From Arthrobacter sp. Edens01 (lineage in GTDB: Bacteria; Actinomycetota; Actinomycetes; Actinomycetales; Micrococcaceae), in assembly GCF_001307035.1 (NCBI RefSeq), contig NZ_LKIU01000005.1:470561-534560 (forward strand): 64,000 nt of DNA, in the 5' to 3' direction. Both the position numbers and the translations under genes were made by a program. Under the pieces are notes generated by a model. It did not search any database. It was not told the origin of the DNA and saw nothing but the letters and a program-made list of their open reading frames with translations. Of this stretch, positions 35,179 through 41,742 are shown one piece after another; position 1 is the first letter of the stretch, and each line of letters begins with the position of its first letter.

Positions 35179-36081
35179 ATGTTTGACGCCGGACGCTCCC
35201 CAGCGCCGCTGATGTCCAATCCCCGAGCTGATCGGGTGAAGGAAGCAGCGAAGCTGGCGGGGCGTCCGGCGCGTTTAAAGACCGGCCGTTTCCTGGCCGA
35301 AGGTCCGCAGGCCGTCCGTGAGGCGCTCGTTGCCCACCGCGACGCGCTGGCAGCGGGCCGTCCCGGCGTCGTCGTCGAGGCCTACGCGACCCAGGCGTGT
35401 CTCGAGCGTCTCCCGGAGCTTGAAGAACTCGCTGAGGGCGCGGCACTGCGCCTGGCCACGGATGAAGTGCTGGCGGCCATGGCGGATACGGTCTCACCGC
35501 AGGGAATTGTGGCCGTCTGCCGCATCCCGTCGCCTACCCTGCAGGATGTCCTTGGCACCCGGCCGAAGCTGCTGGCGGTTATGTGCGAGGTGCGTGATCC
35601 GGGCAACGCCGGGACCATCCTGCGTGCCGCAGACTCTGCCGGAGCGGATGCCGTTGTGCTGACTGCCTCCAGCGTGGATATCTACAACCCCAAAGCCGTG
35701 CGCTCCACCGTAGGCTCCCTGTTCCATTTGCCGGTTGTCACCGGCGTCGAGTTCGAGGAACTGGCTGAAGCCGTGAAGGAAGCCGGAATTACCGTTCTTG
35801 CTGCCGACGGCTATGGCAGCGAGGACCTCGACGCGCTGCAGGACGCCTCTTCGCTGCGTCGCCTGGCACCGGAGGCCGCGGACCCTGCGGCTGCCGGACC
35901 CCGCCTCGAAAACCCGACAGCCTGGCTGTTCGGCAACGAAGCCCAGGGACTCTCCGATACTGAACTCTCGTCCGCTGATTTCCGCGTTGCCGTCCCCGTC
36001 TACGGGCAGGCCGAAAGCCTCAACGTGGGCACGGCAGCCACCGTCTGCCTTTACGCCTCAGCCCGGGCCCAGAACCGCTGA
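35179..36081 (+). CDS. TrmH/SpoU-family RNA 2'-O-methyltransferase
   Basis: Protein of 300 residues with an N-terminal substrate-binding domain (RLKTGRFLAEGPQAVREAL) and the SPOUT knot motifs: motif 1 VRDPGNAGTILRAADSAGAD, motif 2 AWLFGNEAQGLS and motif 3 VPVYGQAESLNVGTAATVCL. It methylates a ribose in rRNA or tRNA; RlmB-like 23S rRNA modification is likely but the exact site is unknown. It follows rplT by 18 bases, probably in the same operon, as in many actinobacteria before pheS. Confidence 0.9.
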   Translation: MFDAGRSPAPLMSNPRADRVKEAAKLAGRPARLKTGRFLAEGPQAVREALVAHRDALAAGRPGVVVEAYATQACLERLPELEELAEGAALRLATDEVLAAMADTVSPQGIVAVCRIPSPTLQDVLGTRPKLLAVMCEVRDPGNAGTILRAADSAGADAVVLTASSVDIYNPKAVRSTVGSLFHLPVVTGVEFEELAEAVKEAGITVLAADGYGSEDLDALQDASSLRRLAPEAADPAAAGPRLENPTAWLFGNEAQGLSDTELSSADFRVAVPVYGQAESLNVGTAATVCLYASARAQNR

Positions 36082-36123
36082 CACGAACCTGCAGGCACCC
36101 GCGGCCAGCACGGGCGGAGCCCG

Positions 36124-37365
36124 CTAGCGCGACGTAGACGGTGCGGGCTCAGCAGGCTCATCCTGGAGCGGTGCGGTCACCGAACGGCGACGGTCCAGCG
36201 CTCCGCTGAGCAGTGCAACTCCCAGCCCCAGCAGAGCCAGGACGGCACCCACGATTGCCGGTGAACGGAAGCCCCAGCCCCAGGCAATCACCAGGCCGCC
36301 GGCCATGGCGCCCAGGGCATTGGCCATGTTCAGTGCGGCGTGGTTCAGGGAGGACGCCAGCGATGCCGCTCCGGGGGAGACATCGAGCAGGCGGGTCTGC
36401 AGCGCGGGGGTCAGGGCGGAGCCGATGGCACCTACCAGGAAGACCAGGATGATGGCGCCGGCCTTGTACTGCACACCCCAGGCGTAGACGGCCAGGATCA
36501 CGACGGTACCGGCCAGGACGGCGTAGATGCTGCCCATCACCGAACGGTCGGCAATCCGGCCGCCCACGATGTTGCCCACTACCTGACCCACACCGTAGAG
36601 GCCCACGATCAGCGGCAGCACTCCCATGGAGAAACCTGCGACCTCGGTCATGGTAGGGGAGATGTAGGTGTAGACGGCGAAGAATCCGCCAAAACCGACG
36701 GTGCCCACAAGGAGGGCCAGCCACATCTGCATGCGGCGCAGGGCGCTCAGCTCACGTTTGATGCTGGCATCCGGGTGCGCGGCCTGGAACGGCACGAACC
36801 ATGCCACCAGAGCGACAGTCAGCAGGGCAATGGCGCCCACCAGGACGAACATCCAGCGCCAGCCGGCCAGTTGTCCCAGCCAGGTGGCGAAGGGCACTCC
36901 GATCACGTTGGCGATGCTCAGCCCGAGCATGACCATCGAGATTGCCCAGCCGCGTTTTGTGGGTGCCACCAGGGAGGCCGCGATGACGGCCGCGACGCCG
37001 AAGAAGGCACCGTGCGGCAGTCCTGAAAGGAAACGGGTGACCAGCAGCCACCCGTAGTCCGGGGCAATGAAGGATGAAAGATTGGCCACGGCGAAGAACG
37101 CCATCAGTCCCAGGGCCAGCCACTTGCGCGGCATCTTGGCTCCGGCGGCTGCAAGAAGAGGCGCACCAACAACGACGCCGAGGGCGTAGGCGGAGATGAC
37201 GTGCCCGCCTTCGGGGACGGAGACACCCAGTTCTGCGACCATCTCCTGGAGCAGTCCCATAATGGCGAACTCGGTGGTGCCGATGGCGAAGCCACCTGCG
37301 GCAAGGGCAGTGATGGCCAGGGAAACGTTGCGGGTTTTGGGCGTCGCTACGCGCAGGGAAGGCAT
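36124..37365 (-). CDS. MFS transporter, AraJ/Cmx-like drug or sugar efflux (DHA1)
   Basis: Protein of 413 residues with 12 membrane segments. GGFAIGTTEFAIMGLLQEMVAELGVSVPEGGHVISAYALGVV near the N terminus matches the DHA1 subfamily of arabinose-polymer/chloramphenicol-type exporters. The substrate is unknown. It is inserted between rRNA methyltransferase and pheST, which are usually adjacent, so the block 36124-40511 looks like accessory genes placed within a conserved order. It is divergent from the Nudix gene. Confidence 0.9.
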   Translation of the reverse strand: MPSLRVATPKTRNVSLAITALAAGGFAIGTTEFAIMGLLQEMVAELGVSVPEGGHVISAYALGVVVGAPLLAAAGAKMPRKWLALGLMAFFAVANLSSFIAPDYGWLLVTRFLSGLPHGAFFGVAAVIAASLVAPTKRGWAISMVMLGLSIANVIGVPFATWLGQLAGWRWMFVLVGAIALLTVALVAWFVPFQAAHPDASIKRELSALRRMQMWLALLVGTVGFGGFFAVYTYISPTMTEVAGFSMGVLPLIVGLYGVGQVVGNIVGGRIADRSVMGSIYAVLAGTVVILAVYAWGVQYKAGAIILVFLVGAIGSALTPALQTRLLDVSPGAASLASSLNHAALNMANALGAMAGGLVIAWGWGFRSPAIVGAVLALLGLGVALLSGALDRRRSVTAPLQDEPAEPAPSTSR

Positions 37366-37524
37366 AAGTGCGGGGGTGCTTTCGGATCAGCGGTTGCCGC
37401 GGAGCCGTGAAAAGCACGGTCGCGTCTGGCGGGCCCGGGACCAGCGCGGGAGCAGGGGCTGCCGTTGGCCGGGGGCCAAACGGCCACGATGCCGTTCCTT
37501 CCAAGTCTAGGACAGCGGGCACCG

Positions 37525-37530
37525 TAGACT
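37525..37530 (+). promoter_or_regulatory. -10 element of the Nudix gene, leaderless type
   Basis: TAGACT, six bases, then GTG 37537, a fully canonical leaderless layout. Confidence 0.65.
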
Positions 37531-37536
37531 CGATCT

Positions 37537-38007
37537 GTGTCGAATTCAGAACTGAAGCAGGTAGTCGGAGCCGCGATCGTGGATGACCTGGGCCAGCCGC
37601 GGAGCCTGCTGGCCGCTCGGCGCACGGCCCCGGAAGCCTATGCCGGCATGTGGGAGTTTCCCGGCGGCAAGGTTGAACCGGGGGAGACCTGCGAAGCCGC
37701 CCTGCACCGTGAGCTCACCGAAGAACTGGGCATTGAGGTGGTTCTGGGCGCCGAGGTGGCCGGACCGCTGGACCAGGGCTGGCCGCTGAACGCCAAAGCC
37801 GCGATGCGTGTCTGGCTCGTGGAGGTCTCGGCCGGGAAGCCGCAGCCGCTCGAGGATCACGATGAGCTGCGCTGGGTCCCGCTTGATTCCCCGGAGCTTG
37901 CTGACCTGCCCTGGATTCCGGCGGACCTGCCGATCGTCACGGCGGTTCGTGCGGCCGCGGGTCAGCCCCCGGCTGGAATCGCCTCGCCGGGGCCCTGCCG
38001 CCGCTAA
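37537..38007 (+). CDS. mutT: MutT-like Nudix hydrolase
   Basis: Protein of 156 residues. The Nudix box is complete: GGKVEPGETCEAALHRELTE followed by ELG. The preceding MWEFPGGK and following LDQGWPLNAKAAMRVWLVEV segments match MutT proteins that hydrolyse oxidised dGTP. Substrate not proven. The last 18 residues (GQPPAGIASPGPCRR) are not conserved-looking. Confidence 0.88.
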   Translation: MSNSELKQVVGAAIVDDLGQPRSLLAARRTAPEAYAGMWEFPGGKVEPGETCEAALHRELTEELGIEVVLGAEVAGPLDQGWPLNAKAAMRVWLVEVSAGKPQPLEDHDELRWVPLDSPELADLPWIPADLPIVTAVRAAAGQPPAGIASPGPCRR

Positions 38008-38029
38008 GGCGCCGCCGCTGGAAGCCGGG

Positions 38030-38518
38030 TCAGGCGTCCGCGAGGATCGCGTCCATTTGGGACATGGCGCAGGCCACGCCGTCAATGGCGCCCATGGAGA
38101 TCTGTTCCTCCATCTGCTCCCGGTCCGCAAATGCCGTCACGACTTCAACGACCGTTCCCCTGTCCCGGGCAGCGAAGGTGACGGTGACGTCGGAGATCGG
38201 CATGTCGTCCCGGCGGGTGCCGTCCTCCTCGGCAAAGCCGTCGCGGAAGCGCAGCTTCTCCGGGCGTTCGACCGAGATCACCTCCCACCAACCGTGGTAC
38301 GTTTCGCCGTCCGGTCCGGTCATGAAGTAGGTGACCGTGCCCCCGGGCGTCAGGTCGTGCTGCGGAACCGTGGCGGGGTGCGTTGGCGGACCCCACCACC
38401 GCTCGAGCTTCCGCGGGTCGGCCCACAGCTCCCAGACCTGTTCGGGAGCTGCCTCGAACTCCGCGAGGGCGGTGATGGTCAGGGTGTCGTAGTCCTTGTC
38501 GATGCTCTTCACGCTCAT
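38030..38518 (-). CDS. SRPBCC (AHSA1-type) domain protein
   Basis: Protein of 162 residues with AEFEAAPEQVWELWADPRKLERWWGPP, the N-terminal signature of the Aha1-like START superfamily, and a C terminus MGAIDGVACAMSQMDAILA. The ligand is unknown. It follows the ArsR gene by 12 bases on the same strand with AGGAGA before the ATG, a pairing very common in actinobacteria; the regulator likely controls both. Confidence 0.9.
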   Translation of the reverse strand: MSVKSIDKDYDTLTITALAEFEAAPEQVWELWADPRKLERWWGPPTHPATVPQHDLTPGGTVTYFMTGPDGETYHGWWEVISVERPEKLRFRDGFAEEDGTRRDDMPISDVTVTFAARDRGTVVEVVTAFADREQMEEQISMGAIDGVACAMSQMDAILADA

Positions 38519-38530
38519 GACTAATCTCCT

Positions 38531-38884
38531 CTACCGGGGTCCGTTCCCGGGCGTTTCCTGCCGCAGCAGGTCTGACATCCGGTTCAGCCGGCCTTCCCAG
38601 GCCTCAGCCAGCGCGTCCAGCGCGCGGTGTGCCTGGTCGACGGCGTCCGGTGCGGTGCTCACGAGCTGTTCCCTCCCGCGGCGAACCTTGAAGACCAGGC
38701 CTGCCGCTTCGAGGACCGCGACGTGCTTCTGCACCGCCGCGAAACTCATGGGATAGGCCTCGGCCAGCCGCGATACCGACAGTTCACCGGCGGCCGCACG
38801 GCGCAGGATGTCCCTGCGTGTGCTGTCCGCCAGGGCATGGAACAGGCGGTTCACGGCTTCGTCTGACAACGCATCTACAACCAT
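38531..38884 (-). CDS. ArsR-family transcriptional regulator
   Basis: Protein of 117 residues with the winged helix ALADSTRRDILRRAAAGELSVSRLAEAYPMSFAAVQKHVAVLEAAGLV and wing VRRGREQ. Metal-binding Cys residues are absent, as in the subgroup paired with AHSA1 proteins. ATG 38884 gives MVVDALSDEAVNRLF; an upstream in-frame start exists. The start codon lies inside a palindrome that probably serves as operator, with TAAGTT (minus strand) eight bases upstream. Confidence 0.9.
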   Translation of the reverse strand: MVVDALSDEAVNRLFHALADSTRRDILRRAAAGELSVSRLAEAYPMSFAAVQKHVAVLEAAGLVFKVRRGREQLVSTAPDAVDQAHRALDALAEAWEGRLNRMSDLLRQETPGNGPR

Positions 38885-38893
38885 TTGGTTGTA
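38876..38893. promoter_or_regulatory. Palindromic operator across the ArsR start codon
   Basis: TACAACCATTTGGTTGTA has 8-bp perfect arms around a central TT. It covers the predicted transcription start and the start codon, immediately after the -10 TAAGTT (minus strand 38898-38893), and so suits autorepression. Confidence 0.7.
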
Positions 38894-38935
38894 ACTTAGG
38901 ACTCGCCGCGGCACCGGTCAAGACCTCCGGGGAAA

Positions 38936-39967
38936 TTAGAAGAGAGTGCCGGCTGCCACGGGCAGGCCGGCCGCCGTCTTCGGAGCGGGCCGGGCTGCAC
39001 CCCGGGTGGCGAGGAACTGGTTTTTGCCGGCGAAACCGTGCCGCTTCTTGAAGTGCGTGATTCGTCCCGCAAGCCACTGGCGGTATTCCTTCGATGCGTA
39101 CGTGCCGCCGTCGTACAGCTGGTCGTAGCGTGCCGAAAGCTGAGGATAGTCGCGCGCGAGCCATTCCCGGTACCACTCTCGCGCTCCCGGGCGAAGGTGC
39201 AGGGCGCCGGCCGTGACCGACATGGCGCCGGCGTCCGCCAGTGCGGAAAAGAGTGCGTCCAGCGACTCGTCGCCGTCGGTCAGCCACGGCAGGATCGGCA
39301 TGGCCATCACATTGCAGTCCATGCCGGCATCCCGGATGCGCCGGATCAGGTCCAGCCGGGCTTTGGGTGACGGGGTTCCGGGCTCTACCTGGTGGGCCAG
39401 GTCCGGATCCAGCAGGGCGAGGGAGATTCCCATGCTGATGCTGGTCTGTTGTGCCGCCTCCGCCAGGAGCGGCAGATCGCGGGCGAGGAGGGTTCCCTTG
39501 GTCAAGATGGAGAAGGGAGTTCCGCTGTCCGCCAGCGCCCGGATGATGTCCGGCATGAGCTTGTAGCGGCCCTCGGCCCGCTGGTACGGATCGGTGTTGG
39601 TGCCCATGGCCACGTGTTCGTACTGCCAGGACGGCTTGGCGAGTTCCTTCCGCAGAACCTCGCCGGCGTTGGTTTTGACTACGAGCTGGCTGTCAAAGTC
39701 GGCACCGGTATCCAGGTCCAGGTAGCTGTGTGTCTTCCGGGCGAAGCAGTAAACGCAGGCGTGGCTGCAGCCCCGGTAGGGATTCACCGTCCAGCAGAAC
39801 GGCATGGAGGAAGTCTTCGGAACCTTGTTCAGGACGGATTTCGCGAGGACCTCGTGAAAAGTCACGCCCGCGAATCCCGGTGTCTGTACTGACCGGACCA
39901 GCCCCTGCAGGGGGAGCAGCGCGTCAGCGGACGGCGCTGCTTTTGGTTCCTGTTCCTGCCATCTCAT
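38936..39967 (-). CDS. Radical SAM protein, Rv2578c family (SPL-like)
   Basis: Protein of 343 residues. The cluster motif is GCSHACVYCFARKTHSYLD, within NPYRGC; the later DPYQRAEGRYKLMPDIIRAL and GISLALLDPDLAHQVEPGTPSPKARLD segments are typical of the Rv2578c group, related to spore photoproduct lyase-like radical SAM proteins. The C terminus has YDGGTYASKEYRQWLAGRI. Function unproven. A LexA-type box lies just upstream of the start, suggesting a DNA damage role. Confidence 0.9.
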   Translation of the reverse strand: MRWQEQEPKAAPSADALLPLQGLVRSVQTPGFAGVTFHEVLAKSVLNKVPKTSSMPFCWTVNPYRGCSHACVYCFARKTHSYLDLDTGADFDSQLVVKTNAGEVLRKELAKPSWQYEHVAMGTNTDPYQRAEGRYKLMPDIIRALADSGTPFSILTKGTLLARDLPLLAEAAQQTSISMGISLALLDPDLAHQVEPGTPSPKARLDLIRRIRDAGMDCNVMAMPILPWLTDGDESLDALFSALADAGAMSVTAGALHLRPGAREWYREWLARDYPQLSARYDQLYDGGTYASKEYRQWLAGRITHFKKRHGFAGKNQFLATRGAARPAPKTAAGLPVAAGTLF

Positions 39968-39976
39968 GCGACCAAT

Positions 39977-39992
39977 TAGAACATACGTTCGA
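39977..39992. promoter_or_regulatory. LexA-type box upstream of the radical SAM gene
   Basis: TAGAACATACGTTCGA matches TCGAAC-N4-GTTCGA at eleven of twelve defined positions and starts ten bases from the gene, over the likely promoter. Confidence 0.75.
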
Positions 39993-40012
39993 ATTATGGC
40001 CTACCCCTCGAG

Positions 40013-40060
40013 AGGCCAGTTGCGGCTCTTTTCAGCGCCGAAAAGAGCCGTAACTGGCCT
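40013..40060. repeat. Long inverted repeat at the 3' end of the 40032-40511 gene
   Basis: Arms of 21 bases at 40013-40033 and 40040-40060 (starting AGGCCAGTTGCGGCTC) are complementary with a single G-U pair and a six-base loop. The gene's stop codon lies in one arm. It may terminate transcription or be an inserted palindromic repeat; no long T run follows. Confidence 0.75.
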
Positions 40061-40511
40061 TTCGGCGGGGAGAGGGGCGGGGCCGGTAACCGCCTTCGGC
40101 CAGCCCGGCCAGGACTTCAAAGATGTTCGACGACGCCGGGTCCCCGGTCCGCAGCCGGGAGTAGCCCGCAGCAGCAAAGTAGAGCGGCAGGAACGCGAGT
40201 CCAAGCACGGCGTACTGGGAGCTGTGCCGGGCCTCGTGGCGCAGCAGCGTGGAGGCGGGCGCGGCGGGCGCGGCGTCGAACGCCTGGGCAACGCGGGAAC
40301 GGTAGAGGATCACGTTCCCGACGGTGAACGCCGCTGCGTGCGGAAGGCCCAGCTTCCAGCCCCCGGCCAGCAGCAGCCCGCCAGAGCCCCGATGCACCGG
40401 CACCCCGCCGATTCGGGCAACCAGGAGGCCGGCCGCCGTCGTGCCGTTGACCAGATTCAGTGCGCGGCGCATTGCCTGTCTACGGGACAAACACTGCCGG
40501 GCAAGGCTCAT
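40032..40511 (-). CDS. Unknown protein with HEARH metalloprotease-like motif
   Basis: Protein of about 159 residues that I cannot assign. A hydrophobic N-terminal half (about 35-75) is followed by TLLRHEARHSSQYAVLGLAFLPLYFAAAGYS; HExxH is the zinc-binding motif of many metalloproteases and is next to a membrane-like helix. The C-terminal residues RKASYGSFRR are encoded by an inverted repeat. ATG 40511 is chosen because TACCAT lies seven bases upstream; GTG 40544 would be longer. Function unknown. Confidence 0.7.
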   Translation of the reverse strand: MSLARQCLSRRQAMRRALNLVNGTTAAGLLVARIGGVPVHRGSGGLLLAGGWKLGLPHAAAFTVGNVILYRSRVAQAFDAAPAAPASTLLRHEARHSSQYAVLGLAFLPLYFAAAGYSRLRTGDPASSNIFEVLAGLAEGGYRPRPSPRRKASYGSFRR

Positions 40512-40518
40512 GCTGCCC

Positions 40519-40524
40519 ATGGTA
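40519..40524 (-). promoter_or_regulatory. -10 element of the HEARH gene, leaderless type
   Basis: On the minus strand TACCAT is followed by seven bases and ATG 40511. Confidence 0.45.
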
Positions 40525-40665
40525 AGTGAGCGGACGGTCTTCACACTGCCCGGGCGGACGGCGTTAGTTGGTTAGACTGGTAGCCGCAGGCTGCGTACCT
40601 TTGCCTGCAGCATCCCTTTTGCTTTCACCCACATCAACACGGCCGGAAACAGGTAAGAACGGTAC

Positions 40666-41742
40666 ATGTCGAATTCCATACCGGGGACGGACTCCCCAGA
40701 CAACGCGGCACCCAATCCGCTTGATGAGACAGCGATAGCCGCTGCCGTTGAATCAGCGCTCGCCGCGATCAGCTCCGCAGCGGACCTGGATGCCCTCAAG
40801 GACGTCCGCATCGCCGTGACCGGCGAGAAGTCCCCGCTGTCCCTGGCCAACCGCCAGATCGGATCGCTGCCCAAGGACCAGAAAGCCGCCGCCGGCAAGG
40901 TTGTTGGCCCGGCCCGCGGACGAATCAACCAGGCGCTCGCCGCCCGCACCGTTGAGCTTGAAGCTGAGCGTGATGCCCGGATCCTCGTCGAGGAAGCCGT
41001 CGATGTCACCGCAGCTCCCCGCCGCCGCCGCATGGGCGGACGCCACCCGCTCTCCACCCTGCAGGACCGCGTCAGCGATATCTTCGTGGGCATGGGCTGG
41101 GAAGTCGCCGAGGGTCCCGAGGTTGAATCCGAATGGTTCAACTTCGACGCCCTGAACTTCAAGCCGGACCACCCTGCCCGCGAAATGCAGGACACCTTCT
41201 TCGTGGAGCCCCCCGAAGCGCACCTGGTGATGCGCACGCACACCTCCCCGGTGCAGGTCCGTTCAATGCTCGAGCGCGACCTGCCGATCTACGTGCTGTG
41301 TCCCGGCAAGGTGTTCCGCACCGATGAACTCGACGCCACGCACACCCCGGTGTTCCACCAGTTCGAGGGCCTCGCGATCGACAAGGGCCTCACCATGGCA
41401 GACCTGGTCGGCACCCTGGAGCACTTCACCCGTGTGCTCTTCGGCGACGAAGCCAAGGTACGGCTGCGCCCGAACTACTTCCCGTTCACCGAGCCCAGCG
41501 CCGAGCTGGACATCTGGCACCCCGGCGCCAAGGGCGGTCCGCGCTGGATCGAGTGGGGCGGCTGCGGCATGGTCAACCCCAACGTGCTGCGCGCCGCGGG
41601 AATCGACCCCGAGGTCTATTCAGGTTTTGCCTTTGGCATGGGCATTGAGCGTGCCCTCATGTTCCGCAACGAAGTATCCGACATGCGGGACATGATCGAA
41701 GGCGACGTACGTTTCAGCGAACACTTCGGGATGGAGATCTAA
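40666..41742 (+). CDS. pheS: Phenylalanyl-tRNA synthetase alpha subunit
   Basis: Protein of 358 residues. An N-terminal coiled coil ([20 protein letters not shown]) precedes the class II catalytic core with RHPLST-like [39 protein letters not shown], motif 2 [20 protein letters not shown] and motif 3 [16 protein letters not shown]. With PheT it charges tRNA-Phe. TAGACT at 40573-40578 may be its -10, giving a leader of about 80 bases. pheT follows directly. Confidence 0.98.
   Translation: MSNSIPGTDSPDNAAPNPLDETAIAAAVESALAAISSAADLDALKDVRIAVTGEKSPLSLANRQIGSLPKDQKAAAGKVVGPARGRINQALAARTVELEAERDARILVEEAVDVTAAPRRRRMGGRHPLSTLQDRVSDIFVGMGWEVAEGPEVESEWFNFDALNFKPDHPAREMQDTFFVEPPEAHLVMRTHTSPVQVRSMLERDLPIYVLCPGKVFRTDELDATHTPVFHQFEGLAIDKGLTMADLVGTLEHFTRVLFGDEAKVRLRPNYFPFTEPSAELDIWHPGAKGGPRWIEWGGCGMVNPNVLRAAGIDPEVYSGFAFGMGIERALMFRNEVSDMRDMIEGDVRFSEHFGMEI

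Noticed and set aside
40583..40612. Possible pheST attenuator with a Phe-rich leader peptide
   Set aside because: A GCAGGC/GCCTGC stem exists, but no short frame with Phe codons precedes it and no terminator alternative is seen.
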